17,290 nt of DNA from an uncultured Collinsella sp. (GTDB lineage Bacteria > Actinomycetota > Coriobacteriia > Coriobacteriales > Coriobacteriaceae): positions 1-17,290 of the forward strand of contig USFU01000020.1 in assembly GCA_900554135.1 (NCBI GenBank), given 5' to 3'. The notes beneath the pieces were generated by a model. That model saw only the letters and a list, made by a program, of their open reading frames with translations, did not search any database and was not told the DNA's origin. Position numbers and translations under genes: made by a program. This document shows, in pieces, positions 1-7,939 of the stretch; the stretch's first letter is position 1, and each line of letters begins with the position of its first letter.

Positions 1-63
1 GGCCGAGGCGCGCCGCCCTATCTACAAGACGATGATTCCCGAGCCCGGCAAGTCCAAGGATTG
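1..63 (+). pseudogene. mod: mod, 5' fragment of type III DNA methyltransferase (interrupted by transposon)
   Basis: Frame 2 encodes a stretch including RRPIYKTMIPEPGKSKD, which leads directly into the WDTTENLYIEGDNLDAL found after the transposon at 1901. This is the conserved run that precedes the DPPY motif in type III Mod subunits. The gene starts before the window. At position 64 it runs into the transposon end, and the frame continues for about 33 unrelated codons to a TGA at 161-163, so any product made from here lacks the catalytic domain. The join is certain at the sequence level because the 8-bp duplication and the frame both fit. The family assignment rests on the matching 3' fragment and on res downstream. 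Confidence 0.85.
56..63. repeat. Target-site duplication, left copy (AAGGATTG)
   Basis: This 8-bp direct repeat lies immediately outside the left inverted repeat and is identical to 1895-1902. Collapsing the two copies and removing the element gives AAG GAT TGG GAC in the mod frame, i.e. K-D-W-D with no stop or frameshift. Confidence 0.93.
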
Positions 64-87
64 CGTTGTGTTAGACCACTTTGGATA
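64..87 (+). repeat. Left terminal inverted repeat of the IS1595-family element
   Basis: These 24 bp match the reverse complement of 1871-1894 at 22 of 24 positions. The first 14 (CGTTGTGTTAGACC) are identical, then there are two mismatches, then TTGGATA is shared. Confidence 0.92.
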
Positions 88-100
88 CTGGGACTTTTCC

Positions 101-106
101 TATAAT
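101..106 (+). promoter_or_regulatory. Candidate -10 element (TATAAT) for the passenger gene
   Basis: A perfect TATAAT lies 40 bp upstream of the passenger start codon, in an AT-rich patch just inside the left inverted repeat. No good -35 box is seen at 16-18 bp; the nearest TTGGAT (81-86, inside the inverted repeat) leaves only 14 bp. If active, transcription would run through the passenger and could read on, antisense to the transposase, toward the mod remnant and res. That read-through is inference. Confidence 0.5.
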
Positions 107-146
107 CTTTCTTGCTTAAATAGCAGGCGAAAGCGAAGGAGCTCCT

Positions 147-641
147 ATGGTCACCAAGGATGATGCGTGTTGGATAATCGGCCTTTCCGCAGGTGCGGGC
201 ATTGGCGTATATCTTGATGGCGGCTGGGGCGTCGATGCGCTTGTCGGGCGTGAGACCAGGGCTCATAACGACATCGACCTGTTCGTTCAGCGCGGGGATT
301 ACCAAAGGTTCGTGGATCTAATTGCTGATGAGGGGTTTTCCGAGGTGGCTGCATCTTTCACCACCGAAGATCACACGGTGTGGCAAGACGAGGCGGGGCG
401 CATCGTCGACCTGCATTGCTTCGATTTCGCCGAGAATGGCGATATTCTGTATCAGGGAGATCGTTTTCCCGGGGAGGTCTTTTCGGGGAGGGGGCGCATC
501 GGCGAGGTGGAGGTGTCGTGCATCGACCCCGAAAGCCAGCTGTTGTTTCACTTGGGCTATCAGCATGACGAGCACGACGTCCACGATGTCATGCTCCTAT
601 GCCGTGAGTACGGTTTCGACGTTCCCGAAGAATATCGCTAG
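147..641 (+). CDS. Lincosamide-nucleotidyltransferase-like protein (Lnu/ANT family), transposon passenger
   Basis: This 164-aa protein belongs to the small nucleotidyltransferase family that includes the lincosamide nucleotidyltransferases Lnu(A)/(C), which inactivate lincomycin and clindamycin by adding a nucleotide, and aminoglycoside 2''-adenylyltransferase-like proteins. Seen in the sequence: the signature YLDGGWGVDALVGRETRAH at residues 22-40, then the metal-binding pair in NDIDLF (D42, D44), a later VDLH (D88) matching the third acidic position, and SQLLFHLGY near residue 130. The length equals that of Lnu(C). The start is fixed by AAGGAG at 136-141, five bases before ATG. It lies just inside the left end of an IS1595-type transposon, convergent with the transposase. 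Whether the substrate is a lincosamide or another hydroxylated drug cannot be told from sequence alone. No frameshift or missing catalytic residue is visible. Confidence 0.82.
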   Translation: MVTKDDACWIIGLSAGAGIGVYLDGGWGVDALVGRETRAHNDIDLFVQRGDYQRFVDLIADEGFSEVAASFTTEDHTVWQDEAGRIVDLHCFDFAENGDILYQGDRFPGEVFSGRGRIGEVEVSCIDPESQLLFHLGYQHDEHDVHDVMLLCREYGFDVPEEYR

Positions 642-712
642 CTGTTGCTTTTTGCATCGGGTCACGACTTCAGCGCTTGCCGCAGATGCGCTGCGCCAGA
701 CCGCCCTGGACA

Positions 713-1795
713 TCACGCCACGCCGTATATGGCCCTCCGCGCACGCGAGTCCCATTTCGCCTGCTTGATCCAGTACTCGTAGAACGGATAGGGGGTCACC
801 TTGTACTGGCGCCAGGTCTTCTCGTACGTGCCGCGGGCCGCCTGCCTCACTATGAGCTCGGCGAGCTCGTCCGCGCTCCTGCGGACCTTGAAGCACCACG
901 TCCACTTGAACCAGGCGAGGTAGTTCTCGAGGCGTCTCGTGGAGACGCCCCGGAACCTGCCGATGAAGTGCCTCATCTGGGAGTGGAGGCTGTTCACCCT
1001 GTTGATGGCGTGCTCCTCCCTCTTGCTGGCGATGTGCTCGCCGACGCCGAGGGCGGGCAGGACGCGGCGGTACACGTGCGCACGGTCCGTCGAGATTATC
1101 GCGCCGACCGCGAGCTTGTCGGCGAGCAGCTCCCTGGCTGCCGCCTCGTCGAGGCCGCCCCTCCCCGCGATCTCGTAGAAGATGTCGCCGGCGTCGTTGA
1201 TGCCGGTGAGCACGCATATCTTCTCGTGCCCGTCGGTTCCCTGCGACCTTGCGCGGGGCTTCCTGGGCACGCCGGACTCCGACCTGGAGCGGTTTCCCTT
1301 GAAGCTCTCCCTGAAGAAGCACTCGTCGAGCTCGGCCCCGCCGCCGGCCTCCACGCGGAAGGCGGGCATGCGCTTGGCCATGGCCTCGAGCAGCCTGTGG
1401 CGCATGAAGAACGCCGTCTTGAGGCACACGCCGCACTTTTCCGCCGACTCGCGCAGCGGGAGCATGTCCACGTGGCACTCCGCGAACCTCATCCAGGCCG
1501 ACCTGTCGAGCTTGGTGGTGGAGAAGATGCGCATGGTGGCGTCGGTGAAGGTCCTGGCGCACCCTCGGCAGAGGAACCGCTGACGGCCGCGCCCGTCTCG
1601 CCCCCTCTTCACGTAATGCGGGGAGCCGCACCAGGGGCAGGCTCTGTCGGGATCGTCTTCCGCCCCCTCGCTTGCCGCGAGGTCGAACAACTCCGCGTCT
1701 ATCAGCGCCTTGAGCGATCTCAGGGCCCTGCTCTTCTCGGCAGCCGTCATCTGCGGGAGGAACTGCCTCGTCAGCTGGGTGAGCACGTCTTCCAT
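713..1795 (-). CDS. tnp: IS1595-family transposase
   Basis: This transposase mobilises the surrounding element by acting on its terminal inverted repeats. From a start at 1795 (360 aa), it has an N-terminal zinc ribbon, CPWC at residues 53-56 and CRGC at 76-79, with the basic run VKRGRDGRGRQRF between them. The ISXO2/IS1595-type catalytic domain follows: D157 in AELDECFF, D237 in STDRAHVY, and the N268/H271 region in NRVNSLHSQMRHF. The C-terminal LAWFKWTWCF is also typical. GGAGG sits five bases before the ATG at 1795, so I prefer it to the ATG at 1807, which has a tighter AGGA and would add four residues. The reading frame is complete with no stop or slip site, so the element is probably functional. 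Confidence 0.92.
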   Translation of the reverse strand: MEDVLTQLTRQFLPQMTAAEKSRALRSLKALIDAELFDLAASEGAEDDPDRACPWCGSPHYVKRGRDGRGRQRFLCRGCARTFTDATMRIFSTTKLDRSAWMRFAECHVDMLPLRESAEKCGVCLKTAFFMRHRLLEAMAKRMPAFRVEAGGGAELDECFFRESFKGNRSRSESGVPRKPRARSQGTDGHEKICVLTGINDAGDIFYEIAGRGGLDEAAARELLADKLAVGAIISTDRAHVYRRVLPALGVGEHIASKREEHAINRVNSLHSQMRHFIGRFRGVSTRRLENYLAWFKWTWCFKVRRSADELAELIVRQAARGTYEKTWRQYKVTPYPFYEYWIKQAKWDSRARRAIYGVA

Positions 1796-1870
1796 TGCAA
1801 CCTCCATCTTTCCTGATGATGGAATTGTCGCAATTGGGGGTCCTGCTGCGTGTACTGTGCATAGGACACT

Positions 1871-1894
1871 TATCCAACGCGGTCTAACACAACG
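1871..1894 (-). repeat. Right terminal inverted repeat of the IS1595-family element
   Basis: Read on the minus strand it begins CGTTGTGTTAGACC and continues to TTGGATA, 22/24 identical to the left end. Confidence 0.92.
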
Positions 1895-1902
1895 AAGGAT
1901 TG
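1895..1902. repeat. Target-site duplication, right copy (AAGGATTG)
   Basis: This is identical to 56-63 and immediately outside the right inverted repeat. An 8-bp duplication is the size expected for IS1595-family insertion. Confidence 0.93.
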
Positions 1903-2592
1903 GGACACCACCGAGAACCTCTACATCGAGGGTGACAACCTAGACGCGTTAAAGATCCTGAAAGAGACCTACGCCGGCAAGGTGAAGCTCATATACATCG
2001 ACCCGCCTTACAACACGGGCCATGATTTCGTCTACGACGATGACTTTGCCAAGACGCGCGGCGAGTACAACGCCGAGAGCGGCGACTATGACGAGGAGGG
2101 CGGCCGCCTGGTCGCCAACACCGAGGGCAACGGCCGGTTTCACTCGGACTGGTGCTCGATGATTTATCCGCGTCTCACGCTCGCGCGCGATCTGCTCGCT
2201 GCCGACGGCACCATCTTCATCAGCATTGACGAGAACGAAGCTAATAACCTTGAGAAAATCTGTGACGAGGTATTTGGGCGTGCAAATTTTCTTACACGCT
2301 TTATCTGGAGAAAAGTGGATAGTCCCAACGACAACCACGTCGTTATCACGCCTGATCACGAATACATTTTTGCCTATTGCAAAAATGCGGCAACGGTTAC
2401 CTTGCGTCAGCGTAGGGCACCTGAGCTCGTTGATGCCTACAATGGGCCGGACGAAAACGGCAGATATTGGCGCGACAGGCTTCTCCGCAAGAACGGAAAA
2501 AACAGCCTTCGCGCCGACAGGCCAACCATGTATTACGCGCTTACGGCACCGGACGGCTCGGAGGTTTGGCCTATTCGGGAGGACGGGCGCGA

Positions 2593-2622
2593 AGGCTGCT
2601 GGGCCGCTGGGCCCAGCAGCCT
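2593..2622. repeat. Perfect 13-bp inverted repeat inside mod
   Basis: The arms at 2593-2605 (AGGCTGCTGGGCC) and 2610-2622 are exact reverse complements around a four-base loop (GCTG). The strand encodes REGCWAAGPSSL, in the recognition region of Mod. No T-run follows, so it is not a standard terminator. It may simply be coding coincidence or a recombination point. Confidence 0.75.
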
Positions 2623-3553
2623 CAAAGAAATCGATGCTCGCGGAGATTTGATTTGGAAGCAGAGAGACGGCAAATGGGTTCCGTATACTCGTGAATATGC
2701 TGCCGACAACCCAACGAAACCTTGGATGACGATCTGGAACGATTTGCCAGCTATGCGGCAAACAAAGGCAGGCATGAAAGACCTATTCGGCATTTCAAAC
2801 GTTTTCGATACGCCCAAGCCGCCTGCCTTGATTCAGCGCTGCATGGAGCTTGGAGGAGTAAAAGAAGGCGAGATTGTTCTCGACTTCTTCTCGGGATCGG
2901 CTGCCACTGCGCATGCTGCTTTGGATTTTTATTCCAACGAGGAAGTAGCTGCCAAGTGGATTCTTGTGCAAATTCCGGAACTCCTCGATGAGGGAGCGGA
3001 AGCACGGCAATTCGGCTTCAAGTCGATTTGCGATCTTGGCGAGGAGCGCATCCGCCGTGCGGGCGAGAAAATCGCCAATGAAATCGATGAATCCAATAAG
3101 CAGCTCGAGCTCGGCGCCGAGCCAAAGCCTTATCCCGACCTGGGCTTCCGCGTGCTGCGCATCGACTCCTCGAACTTCAAGGACTTCTACCTCACGCCTG
3201 GCGAGACCTCACAGGAGAGCCTCTTCGACTTCGCTGACAACGTGAAGGAGGGGCGCTCTGAATTGGATCTGCTCTTCGAGGTGCTGCCAAAGCTCGGCAT
3301 CCCGTACTCCGCGAAGATCGAGGAGCGCGTGCTCGCCGGCAAGAAGGTCTTTTTCGTTGACGGCGACAAATTGGCGGCCTGCTTCGATGCGAACGTCGGC
3401 TCCGACACCATCGAGGAGATGGCGAAGGCCAAGCCCTGGTATGCTGTCATCCGCGACTCATCCATGGCCGACGACGCCACGCACGCCAACTACGAGGAGC
3501 TGTTCCGCACCTACAGCCCCGACACCGTTCCCCAAGTGATTTAAGGCGTCGAC

Positions 3554-6500
3554 ATGAAGTTCAAGTTCAAAGTACAGCAGTACCAAACCGACGCCGCAGA
3601 TGCGGTGACCTCGGTCTTCGAGGGGCAGCCCAACCAGGGCGCCTCCGTCTACCTGCGCGATCTGGGCCGCAAGCCCAAGCGCGCGCAGGGCGAGATCGAC
3701 TTCGGCGACGAGAGCACCGAGGGGTATGCCAATGCCCCCGTTGCGCTTTCAGGTGCCGACATACTGGCAAACGTGCGAGCGGTGCAGCGACGCAACCAGA
3801 TCCCCGAGTCGGAGGAGCTCTTCTGCGGCATGGGGGCTTGCCAGCTGGACGTCGAGATGGAGACGGGCACCGGCAAGACCTACGTCTACACCAAGACGAT
3901 GCTCGAGCTCAACCGCCTGTACGGCTGGTGCAAGTTCATCGTGGTGGTGCCATCGGTCGCCATCCGCGAGGGCGTGGCCAAGAGCCTGGAGAACACCCAG
4001 GAGCACTTCTTCTCCCAATACCACAAGAAGATCAGGTTCTTCATATACGACTCGGACAACCTGACCGAGCTTGATGCGTACTCCCAATCGAGCGACGTCA
4101 ACTGCATGGTCATCAACATGCAGGCGTTCAACGCGTCGATGAAGGAGGGCGCCAAGAACAAGGCGGCGCGCATCATCTTCGACGAGCGCGACGAGTTCAG
4201 CAGCCGCAGGCCAATCGACGTCATCGCTGCGAACCGCCCCATCGTCATCTGCGATGAGCCCCAGAAGATGGGAAAGAAGGGAGGCGCGACCCAGAAGGGC
4301 ATCGCCCGCTTCAACCCTCTGTTCGTGCTGAACTATTCGGCAACGCACAAGGAGAAGCACGACCTGGTGTATGCCCTGGACGCCCTGGATGCCTACAACC
4401 AGAAGCTTGTGAAGCGCATCGAGGTCAAGGGCTTCTCGCTCAAGAACATGCGCGGTACCGACGGCTACCTGTACCTGCGTGACATCATCGTGAGCAAGAG
4501 CCGCGCCCCGGAGGCCGTCATCGAGTTCAAGTACATGGGCGCGGGCGGCAAGGTCCGCAAGAAGACCCAGCGGTTTTGCGAGGGCGATAGCATCTATGAC
4601 GCAAGCGGGTCCACCAAGCTCGAGGCGTATCGAGGCTATACCATCGCAAGCGGCAACGATGGTGTGGTGCCACCGCAGGACGGGCGTCCCGGTTACGTCC
4701 GCTTCCTGGACAGCTCCATTGGCGACAATGGCCGCATCTATATGGGCGAGGTCTACTGCGACTCCGCGGCGGATGACATCCAGCGCATTCAGATTCGCGA
4801 GACTATTAAGAGCCACCTCCAGAAGGAGGAGGCCCTGTTCCGCCGCGGCATCAAGTGCCTGAGCCTTTTCTTCATCGACCAGGTGGCGAAGTACCGCGAC
4901 CTCTCCGGCAACGGCGAAACAGTGGGCTACGGCAAGATCTTCGAGGAGGAGTACGAGGCCATCGTCTCCGACAGATTGAAGCACCCCACGCAGGACGACA
5001 TCCTCGACCCCTCGTACACGCAGTACCTCGGGCGATTCGAGGCGCGCTCGGTGCACTCCGGCTACTTCTCTGTGGACAAGAAGGGCAACGCCGTCGAGTC
5101 GAAGGCCGAGAAGAAGGCGGAGCGCGAGGACGGCATCGGCATCAACGACGACGACGCGAAGCGCGCATACGACCTGATCCTGCGCGATAAGGAGCGCCTG
5201 CTCTCGTTCGATGAGCCTGTGCGCTTCATCTTCAGCCACTCGGCGCTGCGCGAGGGCTGGGACAACCCGAACATCTTCCAGATATGCACGCTCAAGGAAT
5301 CGGGCTCCGAGACGAGCAAGCGCCAGGAGGTCGGCCGCGGCATGCGCCTGGCTGTCGACCAGGACGGCAACCGCCAGGACGCAGCGCTGCTGGGACCCGA
5401 CGAGGTGCACCGCGTGAACTTGCTCACCGTGATCGCGTCGGAGAGCTACGAGACGTTCGTGAGGGATTTGCAGACCGACATAAGCAAGAGCCTGCGCGAG
5501 CGCCCGAGGAAGGTGGAGATGAACCTGTTCAGCGGGCGCGACGTCGTGCTCGACGGCGAGACGGTCTCCTTCACCGAGGAGGAGTCGAAGCGCATTTACA
5601 AGGCTCTTTACAAGTGCGACTTCATCGATGACGACGACAAGCCGACCGCCGAGTTCCGCAAGGCCGTCGAGGGCGGCACCTTCGTGGAGTACTTCGTCGT
5701 GAAGCTGCCTGAGGGCATCGCCGACACCGCACACGCAAAGGCCGTCGAGGCGCTGGTGAGGAGCGTCTACGACGCGCACGCGCTCGACGGCATGATCGGG
5801 CGCGCCCAGGAGAAGATCACTGAGAACACGCTGACCGACAACTTCGCCAAGCGCGAGTTCAAGGAGCTGTGGGCGCGCATCAACCGCAAGCACGCCTACA
5901 CGGTGAGCTTCTCGGACGACGAGCTGAGGAGCAAGTCGATAGAGCGCATCAACGGCGATTTGCGCGTGAGCAGGCTGCAGTACACCCTGACGGTCGGCGG
6001 GCAGAAGGCGCAGGCCACGCGCGACGAGGTGCAGGGCGGCTCGTCGTTCGGCCGTACGCAGACCGAGACCCGCGACGTCGACGCTGGCACTGCGTCCGTG
6101 GGCGTGACCTACGACCTCGTGGGCGAGGTGGCGCAGGCCGCCGCCATCACGCGCAGGAGCGCCGCGGCGATCCTCGCCGGCATCGACGCCAACGTGTTCG
6201 GGCTCTACCGCGTGAACCCAGAGGAGTTCATCAAGAAGGCGGCGGCGCTCATCGTGTCGGAGAAGGCGACGATGGTGGTGGAGCACATCAGCTACCACGA
6301 GATCGACGACGTCTACGACGAGGCCATCTTCACCGAGCGCATGCCCGACAACGCGAGCAAGGCGTACGAGGCCAAGAAGAACATCCAGCGCTTCGTGTTC
6401 CCCGACTCCGACGGCGAGCGCAGGTTCGCCGAGGACATGGACGCCGCCGCCGAGGTGGCGGTCTACGCGAAGCTACCGCGCTCATTCCAGATTCCCACGC

Positions 6501-6736
6501 CGGTAGGCAACTATGCCCCCGACTGGGCCATCGCCTTCAAGGAGGGCAGCGTGCGCCACGTGTTCTTCATCGCGGAGACAAAGGGCACCATGGACACGCT
6601 GGAGCTCTCCGGTGTGGAGAACGCCAAGATCGCCTGCGCCAAGAAGCTCTTCAACGAGATGAGCACCGGCGACGTGCGCTACCACAACGTGGCGACGTAC
6701 GAGGACCTGCTCGAGGTGATGGGCAGGATGAGCTAA
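3554..6736 (+). CDS. res: Type III restriction enzyme, Res subunit (helicase-nuclease)
   Basis: This 1060-aa protein has the usual length of the Res subunit, which hydrolyses ATP and cuts DNA when bound to Mod. An SF2 helicase core is seen: Walker A ETGTGKT at residues 103-109, the DEPQ box at 234-237, YSAT at 261-264, REGWDNPNIFQICTL at 566-580 and the motif VI-like QEVGRGMRL at 591-599. The nuclease domain is C-terminal, with PD at 989-990 and ETK at 1008-1010, a complete PD-(D/E)xK site. AAGG overlaps the mod stop codon and lies about seven bases before ATG, so translation was probably coupled to mod. Res needs Mod for DNA recognition in studied type III systems. With mod split here, Res is expected to be inactive for restriction unless a truncated Mod or one in trans supports it. 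Confidence 0.95.
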   Translation: MKFKFKVQQYQTDAADAVTSVFEGQPNQGASVYLRDLGRKPKRAQGEIDFGDESTEGYANAPVALSGADILANVRAVQRRNQIPESEELFCGMGACQLDVEMETGTGKTYVYTKTMLELNRLYGWCKFIVVVPSVAIREGVAKSLENTQEHFFSQYHKKIRFFIYDSDNLTELDAYSQSSDVNCMVINMQAFNASMKEGAKNKAARIIFDERDEFSSRRPIDVIAANRPIVICDEPQKMGKKGGATQKGIARFNPLFVLNYSATHKEKHDLVYALDALDAYNQKLVKRIEVKGFSLKNMRGTDGYLYLRDIIVSKSRAPEAVIEFKYMGAGGKVRKKTQRFCEGDSIYDASGSTKLEAYRGYTIASGNDGVVPPQDGRPGYVRFLDSSIGDNGRIYMGEVYCDSAADDIQRIQIRETIKSHLQKEEALFRRGIKCLSLFFIDQVAKYRDLSGNGETVGYGKIFEEEYEAIVSDRLKHPTQDDILDPSYTQYLGRFEARSVHSGYFSVDKKGNAVESKAEKKAEREDGIGINDDDAKRAYDLILRDKERLLSFDEPVRFIFSHSALREGWDNPNIFQICTLKESGSETSKRQEVGRGMRLAVDQDGNRQDAALLGPDEVHRVNLLTVIASESYETFVRDLQTDISKSLRERPRKVEMNLFSGRDVVLDGETVSFTEEESKRIYKALYKCDFIDDDDKPTAEFRKAVEGGTFVEYFVVKLPEGIADTAHAKAVEALVRSVYDAHALDGMIGRAQEKITENTLTDNFAKREFKELWARINRKHAYTVSFSDDELRSKSIERINGDLRVSRLQYTLTVGGQKAQATRDEVQGGSSFGRTQTETRDVDAGTASVGVTYDLVGEVAQAAAITRRSAAAILAGIDANVFGLYRVNPEEFIKKAAALIVSEKATMVVEHISYHEIDDVYDEAIFTERMPDNASKAYEAKKNIQRFVFPDSDGERRFAEDMDAAAEVAVYAKLPRSFQIPTPVGNYAPDWAIAFKEGSVRHVFFIAETKGTMDTLELSGVENAKIACAKKLFNEMSTGDVRYHNVATYEDLLEVMGRMS

Positions 6737-6745
6737 GCCACGCTT

Positions 6746-7879
6746 ATGAACCATAAGGAGAACCAGGAAAAGGCAGAGCTTTCGATTTATCAGCAGGCGT
6801 TGAAGGTCGCGAGGGCAAAAGGCGGAGAAGCGAGAAGGAACGTCGCCCGACTGTCGGGCGACGCCCGCCCATTCGATAGGCCCGATATTCTCATCACGGC
6901 CGAAGGCGGGAGAAGAATAGTCGGTTTAGAGCACTTCCGCGTTGACCACCATATCGGGAGGGGCAAGAAGGTTGAATCTAAGTCCGCGAGGTTCTCTTCG
7001 GATGCGGAGCGGTTTCGAAAGCAACACGAGGATGCAGCTCGCAGGGGCGCTCTGGCAGAAGAGGCTTACCGAGGGTTCGGCGATTTGATCAGCCGGGCGA
7101 TACGGGAGCAATCGAACGCCTGCGTTGACGACATCAGCACTTCGCTCGACGCGGGACTGTTCGGCAAGAACGGTCGCGGGCATGCGTTCAAGCTCGATGC
7201 GTATCGCGAGAACATAACGCAGATTGACGCCAACACTGACATCCAGCTTGGATTCCTAATCGAGCTCCATACGGATTTAAGCAAATGGTTCCTCAATGAT
7301 CGATTTAAGGAGACCAGGGTATCTCAAGGTCAGTTCCCAATAAGTTGCGAAACCTATGAGCTTCTCAAGAAAGCATCGGCTCACGTTGATTGGATCGTGC
7401 TTGCGTTTTGCCCGATTTACGGCACTGAGGTGAGAGACGCCGCGATTATTAGATGCCACAACGGCATGTTCGAAACGAGCGCCGCTCGACAAGGCATAAT
7501 CCAGACACCATATTTAGGCCTTGGAAAAGAAACGCCTTTCGGAAAGCAGGATAAACAAGGAGAGGTTGAGTTCGGCGTCGGAAACGATGGCGTTAATTAT
7601 CTGGTCGAAAACACGTCCGAGCCAATGGACCCCTTCGAGTTGTTCAACAACGCGATTAGCGGAGCCGCCGAAGCGCTCAATCTAGCGCGGAAAGGAAAAC
7701 CCTTTGCCGCGACGACGTCAGTTCAGCTTACCTACGACATAACAAAAGACTCCTTGAAGCACAAAAACGGGAATGTTGAGCCGCAGGATATCCTTAAGGC
7801 GATTGCAGAAATGAATCCATTAGAGAAGAGCACGCGGATGGAGAACTGGCGGAAGCACTGGCTTATCCATAACGTATAG
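6746..7879 (+). CDS. Unrecognised protein in the type III R-M operon
   Basis: This is a 377-aa soluble protein that I do not recognise. It begins nine bases after the res stop codon on the same strand, with no strong ribosome site, so it is probably translated by coupling with res. No signal peptide or membrane segment is visible. Residues 1-35 are charged and likely helical. RPDILI (45-50) followed by RIVGLEHFRVDHH (57-69) places an acidic pair about 15 residues apart between likely beta strands. That resembles the PD...E part of a PD-(D/E)xK nuclease, although the usual lysine is replaced (EHF). The base composition is more AT-rich than that of res, suggesting separate acquisition. A role as an accessory nuclease or regulator of the R-M cassette is inference only. 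Confidence 0.85.
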   Translation: MNHKENQEKAELSIYQQALKVARAKGGEARRNVARLSGDARPFDRPDILITAEGGRRIVGLEHFRVDHHIGRGKKVESKSARFSSDAERFRKQHEDAARRGALAEEAYRGFGDLISRAIREQSNACVDDISTSLDAGLFGKNGRGHAFKLDAYRENITQIDANTDIQLGFLIELHTDLSKWFLNDRFKETRVSQGQFPISCETYELLKKASAHVDWIVLAFCPIYGTEVRDAAIIRCHNGMFETSAARQGIIQTPYLGLGKETPFGKQDKQGEVEFGVGNDGVNYLVENTSEPMDPFELFNNAISGAAEALNLARKGKPFAATTSVQLTYDITKDSLKHKNGNVEPQDILKAIAEMNPLEKSTRMENWRKHWLIHNV

Positions 7880-7939
7880 CTCAGCTTTCGATTGATGCGG
7901 ACGAGGCTCTTTGCGAGCCAACGATTTGATAGGAATGCA

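Larger units (their letters stand above)
64..1894. mobile_element. IS1595-family transposon with an Lnu-like passenger gene
   Basis: This is a complete 1831-bp element. Both ends read CGTTGTGTTAGACC inward and are flanked by an 8-bp direct repeat, AAGGATTG (56-63 and 1895-1902). Eight-bp duplications are usual for the IS1595 family, and the transposase inside has the family's zinc ribbon plus DDE-type fold. The element holds two convergent genes: a nucleotidyltransferase passenger on the plus strand near the left end, and the transposase on the minus strand starting near the right end. It sits inside mod. Small IS1595-type elements carrying lnu(C) are known (MTnSag1 / ISSag10 in streptococci), so this architecture has a precedent. 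Intact ends, intact genes and identical target copies suggest a recent, possibly still mobile insertion. Confidence 0.93.
1895..3544 (+). pseudogene. mod: mod, 3' fragment: type III site-specific DNA methyltransferase
   Basis: These 549 codons hold most of a type III Mod subunit, which confers sequence recognition on the Mod-Res complex and methylates adenine. The motif order is that of a beta-class methyltransferase: DPPYNTG at 2000-2020 comes first, then a long target-recognition region, then DFFSGSAATAHA from 2882, which binds AdoMet. The transposon cuts the gene 99 bp before DPPY, so the N-terminal part is separated. The first in-frame start codon left is GTG at 1982, with no good ribosome site before it. 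A shortened product starting there would keep DPPY but lose the preceding conserved region. The central part, about 2230-3110, is visibly more AT-rich than both flanks. The stop codon is nine bases before res. Confidence 0.88.

Noticed and set aside
642..712. Terminator or transfer origin between the two convergent transposon genes
   Set aside because: Only 4-5 bp stems are seen, with no T-run after a stem and no recognisable nick region.
677..1816. Plus-strand open frame opposite the transposase, and a second minus-strand frame across 597-1877
   Set aside because: Both lack domain features and overlap a transposase with zinc ribbon and catalytic residues.
1982..3544. GTG 1982 as the native start of mod
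   Set aside because: There is no ribosome site, and conserved Mod sequence continues upstream in frame to the transposon end and resumes before the element at 1-63.
3749..6298. Long open frame (849 codons) on the minus strand opposite res
   Set aside because: Its translation is rich in His, Val, Leu, Arg and Ala as expected from the complement of GC-rich codons. It has no motifs, and res on the other strand carries clear family motifs.
7892..7939. Earlier ATG for the DUF4268 gene
   Set aside because: The extra 16 residues do not look like the family N-terminus, and AGGA before ATG 7940 is a better site.
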